Part shown: in pieces, positions 8,386-19,757 of the stretch | Position numbering within the stretch: the stretch's first letter is position 1 | Layout of the letters: every line of letters begins with the position of its first letter | From: Pseudomonas asuensis | GTDB taxonomy: Bacteria; Pseudomonadota; Gammaproteobacteria; Pseudomonadales; Pseudomonadaceae | Direction: 5' to 3' | Length of the DNA: 64,000 nucleotides | Assembly (NCBI RefSeq): GCF_014646755.1 | Contig: NZ_BMNW01000003.1 | Location: forward strand, 124,001 to 188,000 | The notes under the pieces: generated by a model | Seen by the model: only the letters and a program-made list of their open reading frames with translations | Told to the model about the DNA's origin: nothing | Database searches by the model: none | Made by a program: the position numbers and the translations under genes

Positions 8386-8835
8386 ATGAGCATTCGAGTC
8401 CAGGCAGAAACTTTTGACCCAGGCGCCGAAACCGGTGCAATGCACGCGGCAAATGTGGGGGTTGGCGCTGTCGTAACCTTCATAGGCTACGTGCGTGATT
8501 TCAATGATGGGCTGGATGTGTCTGGTCTTTATCTTGAGCATTTTCCTGGTATGACGGAAAAATCACTTGCGAAGATCGCTCAGGAGGCAGCATCACGCTG
8601 GCCGCTGCTCAAGACCAATATCATTCACCGAGTAGGGCGCTTGGAGCCTGGCGAGCCCATCGTTTTTGTGGGAACTGCAAGCGCGCATCGCCAGGCTGCG
8701 TTCGAAGCCTGTGCGTTCATCATGGATTACCTGAAGACGAAGGCTCCCTTCTGGAAGAAGGAAGACACCCCCGAGGGCTCTCGTTGGGTTGAAGGCAAGA
8801 GTAGCGACGCCATTGCTGCCGAGCGTTGGAAGTAA
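8386..8835 (+). CDS. moaE: Molybdopterin synthase catalytic subunit MoaE
   Basis: Large subunit of molybdopterin synthase, 149 aa, which inserts two sulfurs from MoaD into the pyranopterin. The active-site block MDYLKTKAPFWKKE holds the conserved lysines (Lys117 and Lys124, equivalent to E. coli Lys119 and Lys126), and GAVVTFIGYVRD near residue 28 and EHFPGMTEK near 51 are family motifs. Starts 2 nt after moaD and closes the moaCDE operon. Confidence 0.95.
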   Translation: MSIRVQAETFDPGAETGAMHAANVGVGAVVTFIGYVRDFNDGLDVSGLYLEHFPGMTEKSLAKIAQEAASRWPLLKTNIIHRVGRLEPGEPIVFVGTASAHRQAAFEACAFIMDYLKTKAPFWKKEDTPEGSRWVEGKSSDAIAAERWK

Positions 8836-8874
8836 GCTCAACGGCTTTGACAGTGCAAACCTGGAGGAGCCAAT

Positions 8875-9264
8875 ATGGTCTGGCTGTGTGCGATGGGCGC
8901 CATACTCGGGATGGTACTTGTAATGAGCCTTTGCCAGCTTTGGCAGTGGCTAAAACTGGCAAATAGTAATTTAGCCGAGGGACGGATCGTCCATCTGAAA
9001 GAAGACCAGACGTATCTGCTGACATTCAGCTATCAGGTGCAAGGCCAGCGCTATGACCTGAATTTCCTTGATACATTAATGGGATATTCTTCTTCCAGCT
9101 TGAAGGCTCTGGCCGAGCAGGTAAGCGTAGGCGACCGGATCAGGGTTTATTACTGCACCACCGATCCGTCGTTCTGCTGCGTGGGATTTAGGCCAACACA
9201 CAAGAACATCGTTAAGGTCTGGTTGGTGAACCTGCTAGGGCCACTGGCGCCTTTCGGTTTCTGA
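8875..9264 (+). CDS. Small membrane-anchored protein (DUF3592-like)
   Basis: Protein of 129 aa with one clear N-terminal transmembrane segment (about residues 2-24) and a soluble part rich in beta-type residues: LLTFSYQVQGQRYDLNF, then VGDRIRVYYCTTDPS. The pattern of a YxV-G-xxY strand followed by G-xx-[IV]-x-VYY resembles DUF3592 proteins, whose function is unknown. A good ribosome binding site (GGAGG, 7 nt) precedes the ATG. It lies 39 nt after moaE on the same strand and could be read through from the moa operon, but nothing suggests a role in molybdenum metabolism. Confidence 0.65.
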   Translation: MVWLCAMGAILGMVLVMSLCQLWQWLKLANSNLAEGRIVHLKEDQTYLLTFSYQVQGQRYDLNFLDTLMGYSSSSLKALAEQVSVGDRIRVYYCTTDPSFCCVGFRPTHKNIVKVWLVNLLGPLAPFGF

Positions 9265-9274
9265 TCAGCGCACA

Positions 9275-9301
9275 GGGAGCAGAGCTTTTGACTCCGCTCC
9301 C
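9275..9301. terminator. Hairpin between convergent DUF3592-like gene and rhlB
   Basis: GGGAGC (9275-9280) pairs with GCTCCC (9296-9301), and part of the intervening bases can extend the stem. It sits between two converging genes, so it probably terminates one or both. The T-tracts are weak. Confidence 0.4.
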
Positions 9302-9307
9302 AAGTCA

Positions 9308-10759
<1,452 letters not shown>

Positions 10760-10864
10760 GGTTTATCTCGTAATTTGAATAGGAATTAAGCCAGGAGTGT
10801 AAAGCAAGTTACGGGCCTGGCAAATGAGGCTTGATCGAGAGGAGGGGTGGGAGTGTTGCCTGTT

Positions 10865-11812
10865 TTAGCCGAACAGGCAATTTCTTCCGTTGCGCTTGGC
10901 TTCATAAAGCGCTTTATCTGCACGCTCTATGTGAGTCTCGAGCGTATCCTGTTTATGCATTTCAGCCAAGCCGATTGAAATGGTAACACCCGGTAATTTA
11001 CCGGCAGGAGAGTAAAAGTCAGGAATGCTGGCAAGGCTTTCGCGCAGGCGCTCGCCAATCATGCGGGCTTCAGGCTTGTCCAGTTCGGGAAGCAGAATGA
11101 CAAATTCCTCCCCACCGTAACGCGACATGCTGTCTTTAGGTCTTAACTGGGAGCGCAGAGTGTTCGCTACCATGCAGAGCGCATAATCACCTGCCAGATG
11201 CCCATAGGTGTCGTTATAGCGCTTGAAGTGATCCACGTCGAGCATTAGCAGGCAAAGTGGCTGCTGGTTGAATGCGCAACGTGTGCTCTCACGTTCATAG
11301 AGCTGTTCTAGACGTCTGCGGTTGAACAGGCCGGTGAGTGTATCGACATTCGCGTTGCGCTCGGTGTCCAGAATGATTCGGTTATTCTGGCGGACACGCT
11401 CGCACAGGATTTCAAGCAGATTCTGAGTGGTTTTCGGGGAGTGCTCCATCAGCTGGAACAAATCCTTACGGTGCAAGCCTATGACTTCGCAGACTTCATC
11501 GGCGATTACATAAGCCGTTGGCTTATGATTATCGAGAAAACTGACCTCACCTGCACAATCACCTTCGCTTAGAACCGATACAGGTTGATTGTCCAGCGAC
11601 TCCAAATGAACCTTGAAGCGGCCTTGGACGATCATATAGAGATGGTGATTATGTTCACTAGGCGATAAAAGCATCTCACCTGGATTCAATACACGCTTGG
11701 TCAGTGTGCGCGCCAGTTTTTCAAGGTGCGAGAGATCGACATCTCGGAACAAGCGTAGATGGCGTATATGCTGAAGGTTTTCCTGCCACTGAGGAATAGC
11801 CATCATCAGCAT
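10865..11812 (-). CDS. Diguanylate cyclase with N-terminal cyclic-nucleotide-binding-like domain
   Basis: Predicted soluble c-di-GMP synthase of 315 aa. Residues about 15-125 form a cNMP-binding-like beta-barrel (GEMLLSPSEHNHHLYMIVQG, then EGDCAGEVSFLDNHKPTA). The position that binds the cyclic-nucleotide phosphate in CRP-type domains (normally Arg-[ST]-A) reads KPTA, so classical cAMP binding is doubtful. The C-terminal GGDEF domain has an intact active site GGEEF (233-237), LDVDHFK (191-197) and a canonical allosteric I-site RPKD (224-227) five residues before it, so it should be active and product-inhibited. No clear ribosome binding site precedes the ATG cluster at 11801-11812. A monocistronic unit between rhlB and the esterase. 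Confidence 0.88.
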   Translation of the reverse strand: MLMMAIPQWQENLQHIRHLRLFRDVDLSHLEKLARTLTKRVLNPGEMLLSPSEHNHHLYMIVQGRFKVHLESLDNQPVSVLSEGDCAGEVSFLDNHKPTAYVIADEVCEVIGLHRKDLFQLMEHSPKTTQNLLEILCERVRQNNRIILDTERNANVDTLTGLFNRRRLEQLYERESTRCAFNQQPLCLLMLDVDHFKRYNDTYGHLAGDYALCMVANTLRSQLRPKDSMSRYGGEEFVILLPELDKPEARMIGERLRESLASIPDFYSPAGKLPGVTISIGLAEMHKQDTLETHIERADKALYEAKRNGRNCLFG

Positions 11813-11970
11813 GTTATTAAAAAGGTAAGAACAGCGCCAAAAGGCATAGTCGCTCCAAAACTACAGAAAGCGGACGTATAGAGATCACTTCTTGACTGAG
11901 ATAAGTAAAGAAAGTTCTTTACCCATTGTTCGGTACTGTGAGCGTTATCTTGTTTTGTATATGAACTGGT

Positions 11971-12006
11971 ACATAGGCTCAACAGTGATAGGTGTTGAGC
12001 CTATGT
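11971..12006 (-). terminator. 14-bp stem hairpin downstream of the carboxylesterase gene
   Basis: ACATAGGCTCAACA (11971-11984) is perfectly complementary to TGTTGAGCCTATGT (11993-12006) with an 8-nt loop. It begins 3 nt after the minus-strand carboxylesterase stop. No T-run follows on either strand, so it may be a weak terminator or an RNA-stabilising hairpin. Confidence 0.5.
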
Positions 12007-12008
12007 AT

Positions 12009-13070
<1,062 letters not shown>

Positions 13071-14099
13071 ATGAAAATGGTGAAATCCACCCTGGCGATT
13101 CTGACCACGGCAGCGGTACTGGGTGTCAGTGGCTTTGCCCATGCAGGTGCGACCCTGGATGCCGTGAAAAAGAAGGGCTTCGTGCAGTGCGGTATCAGTG
13201 ATGGTCTGCCTGGTTTCTCCTATGCCGAGGCGGGTGGCAAATATGCTGGTCTCGATGTTGATGTATGCCGGGCAGTGGCGGCTGCCGTATTCGGTGATGC
13301 TGAGAAAGTCCGCTATTCACCATTGACTGCCAAGGAGCGCTTTACTGCGCTGCAGTCTGGCGAAATCGATATTCTTTCCCGAAATACTACCTGGACCAGT
13401 TCGCGTGACGCTGGCATGGGTATGAACTTCATAGGTGTGACGTACTACGATGGCGTTGGCTTCCTGGTTAACAAGAAGCTGGGCGTTTCCAGTGCCAAAG
13501 AGCTCGACGGCGCAACGATATGCATTCAGGCAGGTACTACGACCGAGCTCAACGTATCTGACTACTTCCGTTCCAACGGCATGAAATACACGCCGATTAC
13601 ATACGACCGTTCCGACGAGAGTGCCAAGTCGCTAGAAGCTGGACGTTGTGACGTGCTGACGTCCGACCAATCCCAGCTCTACGCTCAGCGTATCAAGCTG
13701 GCTAACCCGGACGATTACGTGGTTCTACCCGAGGTCATCTCTAAAGAGCCTCTCGGCCCAGCTGTGCGCCGCGGCGATGACGAGTGGTTTGCCATTGCCA
13801 AATGGTCCCTGTTTGCCATGATTGGGGCTGAGGAGCTAGGCGTGACTTCGGCTAACGTAGAAGAGATGGCCAAGAATGCCAAGAATCCAGACGTGGCTCG
13901 TTTGCTGGGCGCTGAAGGTAACTTCGGTAATGACCTGAAGCTACCAAAGGATTGGGCGGTGAAGATCGTGAAGCAAGTAGGTAACTACGGCGAGGTCTTT
14001 GAGCGCAATGTCGGCATGGGCAGCGCACTCAAGATCAAGCGCGGCCTAAATGCCCAATGGAACAACGGCGGCATTCTGTACGCACCGCCAGTGCGCTGA
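13071..14099 (+). CDS. aapJ: General L-amino acid ABC transporter, periplasmic binding protein AapJ
   Basis: Periplasmic solute-binding protein that captures L-amino acids and delivers them to AapQM. A Sec signal peptide is evident (MKMVKSTLAILTTAAVLGVS, cleavage after FAHA near residue 24). Family blocks include VKKKGFVQCGISDGLPGFS, AGLDVDVCRAVAAAVFGD and the DVLTSDQSQLYAQR stretch. Start chosen at ATG 13071 (GGAGG, 6-nt spacing), giving 342 aa. It is the first gene of aapJQMP, separated from aapQ by a strong hairpin that would let this component be made in excess. Confidence 0.94.
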   Translation: MKMVKSTLAILTTAAVLGVSGFAHAGATLDAVKKKGFVQCGISDGLPGFSYAEAGGKYAGLDVDVCRAVAAAVFGDAEKVRYSPLTAKERFTALQSGEIDILSRNTTWTSSRDAGMGMNFIGVTYYDGVGFLVNKKLGVSSAKELDGATICIQAGTTTELNVSDYFRSNGMKYTPITYDRSDESAKSLEAGRCDVLTSDQSQLYAQRIKLANPDDYVVLPEVISKEPLGPAVRRGDDEWFAIAKWSLFAMIGAEELGVTSANVEEMAKNAKNPDVARLLGAEGNFGNDLKLPKDWAVKIVKQVGNYGEVFERNVGMGSALKIKRGLNAQWNNGGILYAPPVR

Positions 14100-14108
14100 T
14101 CTGCCTAT

Positions 14109-14149
14109 CGCCGCGACCTGGTTAATAGCCAGGTCGCGGCGTTTTGTTT
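14109..14149 (+). terminator. Strong intra-operon hairpin with T-tract between aapJ and aapQ
   Basis: A perfect 13-bp stem (CGCCGCGACCTGG / CCAGGTCGCGGCG, 14109-14121 and 14129-14141) with a 7-nt loop is followed by TTTTGTTT. It has the form of a Rho-independent terminator but lies inside the operon, so it probably reduces rather than abolishes expression of the permease genes relative to the binding protein. Its outer sequence recurs between secA and argJ. Confidence 0.75.
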
Positions 14150-14170
14150 CATCGCATCTCGGAATACATC

Positions 14171-15346
14171 ATGTCTAAATCTATAGGCACGTCTGGGTCG
14201 TTGATCAACGACCCGCGCGCTCGCGCCTGGGCGTTTCAGATACTCGCCATCGTGGTCGTCGCTGCGCTTGGCTGGTACTTGTTCAACAACACACAAACCA
14301 ACCTTGAACACCGGGGTATTACATCCGGCTTTGCTTTTCTTGAGCATAGCGCAGGCTTCGGTGTTAGCCAGAGTCTGATTGATTACAATGAATCGGACTC
14401 TTATGGACGACTCTTTCTGGTCGGCCTGGCGAACACCCTTCTGGTATCCATCCTGGGTATCATCCTGGCTACGGTGCTGGGCTTTGTTATTGGCATTGCA
14501 CGTCTTTCCCCTAATTGGCTGGTGCGCAAACTCTCTGCGATCTATATCGAGACCTTTCGTAATATTCCGCCGCTTCTGCAAATCTTCTTCTGGTATTTCG
14601 CTGTATTGCGGCTTGTTCCTGGACCTCGTCAGAGTCTCAGTTTCTTCGACGCGTTGTTTCTGAATAACCGGGGGCTGTACGTTCCAGCGCCTGTATCGGC
14701 AGACGGCATCGTACCCTTTCTAGTCGCGGTCGTTCTGGCTGTGGTAGCCAGCATTATCTTGGCTCGTTGGGTGAAGGTTCGTCGTGACAAGACGGGTAGA
14801 GGCTTTCCGCTGCTACTGACCAGTATCGTCCTGCTAATCGCTCTACCAGGTTTGGCAGCCCTGATATTTGGCGCTCCATTCCACTGGACCGTTCCAGAAC
14901 TCAAAGGCTTCAACTTTCAAGGCGGCTGGGTAGTCATCCCAGAGTTGTTTGCTTTGTTGGTGGCGCTGTCCGTTTATACCGCAGCGTTTATTGCCGAAAC
15001 GGTACGTTCAGGTATTCAGTCTGTGAGTCATGGCCAGACCGAGGCGGCTAACTCATTGGGTTTGAAGCCGAGCCGGACGCTACGCATGGTCATCATTCCT
15101 CAGTCCATGCGGGTCATCATTCCGCCGCTGACCAGTCAGTATCTCAACCTGACCAAAAACTCCTCACTGGCTGCTGGTATTGGCTATCCAGATATGGTGT
15201 CGCTGTTTGCCGGTACTGTGCTGAACCAGACCGGACAAGCGATCGAGACCATTGCCATTACCATGTCGGTGTATCTGGTTATCAGCCTGAGTATTTCGCT
15301 GTTGATGAACGTATACAACAAGCGAATGGCTCTGCGTGAGCGATAA
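14171..15346 (+). CDS. aapQ: Amino acid ABC transporter permease AapQ
   Basis: Inner-membrane permease half of the AapJQMP importer, 391 aa. A hydrophobic segment near residues 18-38 is followed by the conserved permease core beginning LFLVGLANTLLVSILGI, and the EAA loop that contacts the ATPase reads QTEAANSLGLKPSRTLRMVI. The long insert between the early helices is typical of the AapQ/BztB branch. I start at ATG 14171 (MSKSIGTSGS); the frame extends back to a TTG at 14144 that lies in the hairpin's T-tract and is unlikely. aapM starts 9 nt after the stop. Confidence 0.92.
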   Translation: MSKSIGTSGSLINDPRARAWAFQILAIVVVAALGWYLFNNTQTNLEHRGITSGFAFLEHSAGFGVSQSLIDYNESDSYGRLFLVGLANTLLVSILGIILATVLGFVIGIARLSPNWLVRKLSAIYIETFRNIPPLLQIFFWYFAVLRLVPGPRQSLSFFDALFLNNRGLYVPAPVSADGIVPFLVAVVLAVVASIILARWVKVRRDKTGRGFPLLLTSIVLLIALPGLAALIFGAPFHWTVPELKGFNFQGGWVVIPELFALLVALSVYTAAFIAETVRSGIQSVSHGQTEAANSLGLKPSRTLRMVIIPQSMRVIIPPLTSQYLNLTKNSSLAAGIGYPDMVSLFAGTVLNQTGQAIETIAITMSVYLVISLSISLLMNVYNKRMALRER

Positions 15347-15355
15347 GGGGCGATC

Positions 15356-16453
15356 ATGAGTACACATACTTTCAAGCCGGATTTGCCGCCACCGAATCGC
15401 TCGATCGGTGCGTGGGCCTGGATGCGGGCTAATCTATTTTCCAGCGTGTTCAATACCCTGCTTACGCTGCTGGCTCTTTATTTGGTCTGGCTGCTGGTTC
15501 CGCCCATGATCAAATGGGCGTTTCTAGATGCCACATTCAGGGGAACTGAACGCTCCGATTGCACCCCGGGGGGCGCCTGTTGGGTGTTTATCAAGATGCG
15601 CTTTGGCCAGTTCATGTATGGGTTCTACCCACCGGAGCTGCGTTGGCGTGTGGATTTGACATTACTGCTTGCAATAGTCGGCACCGTACCGCTGTTCATC
15701 AAGGCCATGCCCAGAAAGGCAATTTATGGCATTGCTTTCTTGATCATTTATCCCGTCGTCGCCTGGGTACTGCTGCATGGTGGCGTGTTAGGCCTTGACG
15801 CAGTACCTACCAGCCGCTGGGGTGGATTGACGCTCACACTGGTCATTGCCTCCGTTGGTATTGCCGGTGCTTTACCGTTGGGGATATTTCTAGCGTTGGG
15901 ACGTCGCTCGGAGATGCCTGCCGTACGCGTGCTATGCGTGACCTTTATTGAGTTCTGGCGGGGTATTCCGCTGATCACGGTATTATTCATGTCATCCGTC
16001 ATGCTGCCGCTGTTCCTGCCGGAAGGCATGAGTTTTGACAAACTCTTGCGGGCGCTTATCGGTGTCATCCTGTTCCAGTCGGCCTATATTGCCGAGGTGG
16101 TGCGTGGTGGTTTGCAGGCGATCCCGAAAGGGCAGTACGAGGCGGCTTCAGCCATGGGATTGGGCTATTGGCGCGCCATGGGGCTGGTTATCCTGCCTCA
16201 AGCATTAAAGCTGGTGATCCCAGGCATCGTGAATACTTTTATCGCACTGTTCAAAGACACCAGTCTGGTGATCATCATTGGTCTCTTCGACCTGTTGAAC
16301 AGCCTGCACCAAGCCACAGTCGACCCGGTCTGGTTAGGTATGTCGACCGAGGGCTATGTCTTTGGTGCATTAATTTATTGGGCTTTCTGTTTCGGTATGT
16401 CGCAGTACAGTCAGCGTCTGGAACGCCGTCTCGACACCAGCCATCGCAGCTAA
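15356..16453 (+). CDS. aapM: Amino acid ABC transporter permease AapM
   Basis: Second inner-membrane permease of the importer, 365 aa, with several hydrophobic segments and the EAA loop [20 protein letters not shown]. Forms a heterodimer with AapQ. AAGGGG precedes the ATG. Ends 13 nt before aapP. Confidence 0.93.
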   Translation: MSTHTFKPDLPPPNRSIGAWAWMRANLFSSVFNTLLTLLALYLVWLLVPPMIKWAFLDATFRGTERSDCTPGGACWVFIKMRFGQFMYGFYPPELRWRVDLTLLLAIVGTVPLFIKAMPRKAIYGIAFLIIYPVVAWVLLHGGVLGLDAVPTSRWGGLTLTLVIASVGIAGALPLGIFLALGRRSEMPAVRVLCVTFIEFWRGIPLITVLFMSSVMLPLFLPEGMSFDKLLRALIGVILFQSAYIAEVVRGGLQAIPKGQYEAASAMGLGYWRAMGLVILPQALKLVIPGIVNTFIALFKDTSLVIIIGLFDLLNSLHQATVDPVWLGMSTEGYVFGALIYWAFCFGMSQYSQRLERRLDTSHRS

Positions 16454-16466
16454 GGAGCGAATCAGC

Positions 16467-17234
16467 ATGAGTGAAAATGCCAAGTCTCTGGGCATCGGTG
16501 ACAAGATCATGATCCAGATGCAGGACGTGAATAAATGGTACGGTCAGTTCCACGTACTTAAAGACATCAATCTAACCGTCCGTCAAGGCGAGCGAATTGT
16601 GCTTTGTGGCCCGTCAGGTTCCGGCAAGTCGACCACGATCCGCTGCATAAACCGACTGGAAGAACATCAAAAGGGCAACATCGTTGTGGACGATGTTGAG
16701 CTGAATGGTGACTTGAAAAACATTGAGGCTATTCGTCGTGAAGTCGGCATGGTCTTCCAGCATTTCAACCTGTTCCCCCACCTGACAGTGCTGGAAAACT
16801 GCACGCTGGCACCTATCTGGGTACGCAAGTTGCCCAAAAAGGAAGCCGAAGAAGTTGCAATGCATTATCTCAAACGCGTACGGATTCCAGACCAGGCTCA
16901 CAAGTACCCTGGGCAGCTCTCGGGCGGCCAGCAGCAGCGTGTAGCTATCGCCCGCGCGTTGTGTATGAAGCCTAAGATCATGCTGTTTGATGAACCCACC
17001 TCGGCGCTTGACCCGGAAATGGTAAAGGAAGTGCTTGATACCATGATCGGCCTTGCCCAAGACGGTATGACCATGCTGTGCGTGACCCATGAGATGGGTT
17101 TTGCCCGGACAGTAGCAAACCGTGTGATCTTTATGGATAAGGGAGAGATTGTAGAACAGGCGCCGCCGGATCAGTTCTTCGATAACCCTCAAAACGAGCG
17201 TACCAAGCTCTTCCTGGGTCAAATTCTTCACTAA
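16467..17234 (+). CDS. aapP: Amino acid ABC transporter ATP-binding protein AapP
   Basis: Cytoplasmic ATPase of the AapJQMP importer, 255 aa. Walker [13 protein letters not shown] signature LSGGQQQR, Walker [14 protein letters not shown] and the H-loop THEMG are all intact. AAGGAG lies upstream of the ATG. Last gene of the operon, followed by an intrinsic terminator. Confidence 0.96.
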   Translation: MSENAKSLGIGDKIMIQMQDVNKWYGQFHVLKDINLTVRQGERIVLCGPSGSGKSTTIRCINRLEEHQKGNIVVDDVELNGDLKNIEAIRREVGMVFQHFNLFPHLTVLENCTLAPIWVRKLPKKEAEEVAMHYLKRVRIPDQAHKYPGQLSGGQQQRVAIARALCMKPKIMLFDEPTSALDPEMVKEVLDTMIGLAQDGMTMLCVTHEMGFARTVANRVIFMDKGEIVEQAPPDQFFDNPQNERTKLFLGQILH

Positions 17235-17246
17235 TCAGCAGGAAAC

Positions 17247-17273
17247 AAAAAAGGCGCCTCAGGGCGCCTTTTT
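17247..17273 (+). terminator. Intrinsic terminator of the aap operon
   Basis: GGCGCC pairs with GGCGCC around a TCAG loop, flanked by an A-run on the left and a T-run on the right (ATTTTT-type tail), 12 nt after the aapP stop. A textbook Rho-independent terminator. Confidence 0.88.
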
Positions 17274-17370
17274 ATAGGGGTGTTCTTTTGATAAGAGAGG
17301 CACGAAAATATCTTATATTCCCTGACTAAGCGGCTTGCTGTACGTGGAAGCTTTACCTTCACCCTTGACC

Positions 17371-17637
17371 ATGACTCACCCGCTACGCCCATGGTTCGTC
17401 TACCTGGTTCGGGCTGAGAATGGCTCGCTTTACTGTGGTATCAGCGATAATCCTCAGCGTCGCTTCAAGGCGCACCAGCACGGCAAAGGGGCGCGTTTTT
17501 TTCACTCAAGCCCTGCCAAGGCATTAGTCTATACAGAACCCTGTGTCGACAAATCTGCAGCGCTTCGCCGTGAGCGGGCTATCAAGAAATTGAAGAAGAG
17601 CGCCAAGGAAACCATGGTGGCCGCTCAGGAGGGGTAG
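17371..17637 (+). CDS. GIY-YIG nuclease superfamily protein (UPF0213, YhbQ-like)
   Basis: Single-domain GIY-YIG protein of 88 aa. The signature reads [23 protein letters not shown], with the GIY element altered to VYL and YIG to CGI, as in many UPF0213 members; the arginine of [12 protein letters not shown] and the glutamate of [19 protein letters not shown] follow in order. Members are small DNA endonuclease-like proteins of unclear cellular role. I start at ATG 17371 (MTHPLRPW); an upstream TTG at 17335 is less likely. No strong ribosome binding site. Confidence 0.85.
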   Translation: MTHPLRPWFVYLVRAENGSLYCGISDNPQRRFKAHQHGKGARFFHSSPAKALVYTEPCVDKSAALRRERAIKKLKKSAKETMVAAQEG

Positions 17638-17690
17638 GCCCTGAGGGTGAGTGCGGTTACTCTGGAGCTCTACAATAAGAGGAAGCGCTC

Positions 17691-18665
17691 ATGACCGATC
17701 TCATCCTGCATCACTATTGGACCTCTCCTTTTGCTGAGAAAGTGCATCTGCTGATGGGCTTCAAGCAGCTGTCCTGGCGCTCTGTCATTATTCCTCGGAT
17801 CATGCCAAAGCCCGATCTCACGGCCTTGACCGGCGGCTACCGTAAGACCCCTGTACTTCAAATTGGGGCCGATATTTATTGTGATACGGCGTTGATCGCG
17901 CAGCGGCTTGAACACGCCAAGGCCGCTCCTACGCTTTTTCCTGAAGGCCAGGAGTTTGCCTGTCGCGCCTTTTCGGCCTGGGCTGACAGTGTCGTTTTTC
18001 AGCATGCAGTAGCGTTGATCTTTCAGCCCGAGGTCATGGTGGAGCGCATGGCCAATGTTCCGCCTGAGCAAGCTCAGGCCTTCATGACAGACCGTAAAGC
18101 GCTCTTTGAGAAGGGGAATGCGCCTCGCGTCACGGCACAACAGGCCGCTCAACATTGGCCGACATTGATGAGGCGACTTGAAGAGCAATTAGCACGTAGT
18201 AGCGGCGAATATCTCTTCAATGCTCCGTCTATCGCCGATTTCTCACTCGCACATTGTCTCTGGTTCCTGAAGTCAGCCAGCCAGACTGCGCCCTTGGTAG
18301 ACGCCTACCCTGAAGTATCCGCGTGGCTGGGCAGGGTGTTGGGTTTTGGTCACGGTACCCATTCCGATCTGAGTGCGGAGGAGGCCATACGCATCGCGCA
18401 TGAGTCCGCACCTGCTCCTGTACCGGAGGGTGAGATGCTTTTGCCTGCTGGTCTGGTGCAAGGCACCCGTGTGGGCATTTCGGCACAGGAGTATGGGGTG
18501 GAAACAGTAGAAGGCGAATTGGTATACGCAGGAGTAGAGGAACTGATCCTAAGACGCGAAGACGAACGTGCCGGTACGGTACACGTTCATTTCCCCAGGA
18601 TCGGTTTCAATATCGAGTATAGGACTGGCAGGCAGAGCAACCAAGGCTGGAGCTCTGCCTCGTGA
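17691..18665 (+). CDS. Glutathione S-transferase family protein with a C-terminal extension
   Basis: Cytosolic protein of 324 aa. Residues 1-80 form a thioredoxin-like GST N-terminal domain (HHYWTSPFAEKV, then YRKTPVLQIGADIYCDT with the cis-proline), and about 90-220 the helical GST C-terminal domain (SIADFSLAHCLWFL). The last 90 or so residues form an extra domain not found in ordinary 200-220-aa GSTs; it is rich in Val, Glu and Arg and looks beta-like. Substrate unknown. AGAGGAAG precedes the ATG. The stop codon abuts the yejK stop on the other strand with no spacer. Confidence 0.8.
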   Translation: MTDLILHHYWTSPFAEKVHLLMGFKQLSWRSVIIPRIMPKPDLTALTGGYRKTPVLQIGADIYCDTALIAQRLEHAKAAPTLFPEGQEFACRAFSAWADSVVFQHAVALIFQPEVMVERMANVPPEQAQAFMTDRKALFEKGNAPRVTAQQAAQHWPTLMRRLEEQLARSSGEYLFNAPSIADFSLAHCLWFLKSASQTAPLVDAYPEVSAWLGRVLGFGHGTHSDLSAEEAIRIAHESAPAPVPEGEMLLPAGLVQGTRVGISAQEYGVETVEGELVYAGVEELILRREDERAGTVHVHFPRIGFNIEYRTGRQSNQGWSSAS

Positions 18666-19673
18666 TTATTCCTTGCGACGCTTGATTTGATCTTTTAGCT
18701 GAGTAGGGACCTGTCGGATGATCAGGACGTCCTGAGACTCGTCGTACTCTACCTTTGAGCCGAGCAGGTGCGCTTCAAAGCTAATGGATAATCCCTCGGC
18801 GCGCCCGGTGAAGCGGCGAAATTGATTGAGGGTGCGCTTGTCGGCCGGAATTTCAGGCGCGAGGCCGTAATCCTTGTTACGAATGTAGTCATAGAACGCT
18901 TTAGGCTGTTCTTCGCTCATCAGCTCAGATAACTCATCCAGCGCAATCGGCTCACCGATTCGTGCCTGGGTGCTGGCATAGTCGACCAGTGTGTTGGTTT
19001 TTTCCTTGGCCTTTTCTTCAGGCAAGTCTTCGCTTTCTACATAGTCGCTGAAGGCCTTGAGCAGTGTGCGCGTCTCGCTGGGCGCGTCGATACCTTCCTG
19101 GCAGCCAATGAAGTCACGGAAGTAATCCGAAACCTTCTTTCCGCCTTTGCCTTTGATGAAGGAGATGTATTGCTTGGACTGTTTGTTGTTTCGCCACTCG
19201 GAAATATTGATGCGTGCGGCTAGATGCAACTGCCCCAGGTCCAAATGCTTGGCGGATGCCACGTCCAGCGTTTCGGTTACCGTAACACCTTCACTGTGGT
19301 GCAGTAGGGCAATAGCGAGATAGTCTGTCATGCCTTGCTGATAATGAGCGAGGAGCACATGACCGCCCGTGGAAAGATTTGAGCTTTCCATAAGTTGCTT
19401 AAGGTGCTCGACAGCCTGCTGACTGAATGCAACAAAGCTCTTGCCGCCGTCCAGGTATTCGTTGAGCCAGCCGCTAAAGGGATAGGCGCCGGACTCTTCA
19501 TGGAAAAGCCCCCAGGCCTTGTTGGGCTTGGCGTTATAGCTTTCATTGAGGTCGGCCATCAGGTTTTCGATAGCTTGAGACCCCTCAAGCTCGGCATCAC
19601 GAGCGTGCAGCGTGGCAGGCTGGCCGTCAGGTTTCTTGTCGATCAGGTGAACAATGGCGTGGCGAATGGGCAT
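18666..19673 (-). CDS. yejK: Nucleoid-associated protein YejK (NdpA)
   Basis: DNA-binding nucleoid protein of the YejK/NdpA family. With ATG 19673 as start ([14 protein letters not shown]) the product is 335 aa, exactly the length of E. coli YejK; an upstream TTG at 19688 is less likely. Recognisable blocks include [20 protein letters not shown] and [20 protein letters not shown]. Monocistronic; convergent with the GST gene with zero intervening bases, so transcripts of the two genes must overlap. Confidence 0.92.
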   Translation of the reverse strand: MPIRHAIVHLIDKKPDGQPATLHARDAELEGSQAIENLMADLNESYNAKPNKAWGLFHEESGAYPFSGWLNEYLDGGKSFVAFSQQAVEHLKQLMESSNLSTGGHVLLAHYQQGMTDYLAIALLHHSEGVTVTETLDVASAKHLDLGQLHLAARINISEWRNNKQSKQYISFIKGKGGKKVSDYFRDFIGCQEGIDAPSETRTLLKAFSDYVESEDLPEEKAKEKTNTLVDYASTQARIGEPIALDELSELMSEEQPKAFYDYIRNKDYGLAPEIPADKRTLNQFRRFTGRAEGLSISFEAHLLGSKVEYDESQDVLIIRQVPTQLKDQIKRRKE

Positions 19674-19757
19674 GGGACTCTCTATCAATGAAGCGCAGGC
19701 GACATTGCCGGGAAAATTAGATGTAGCCCATTAGTGTACCGCACCCGTGCGAATGGC

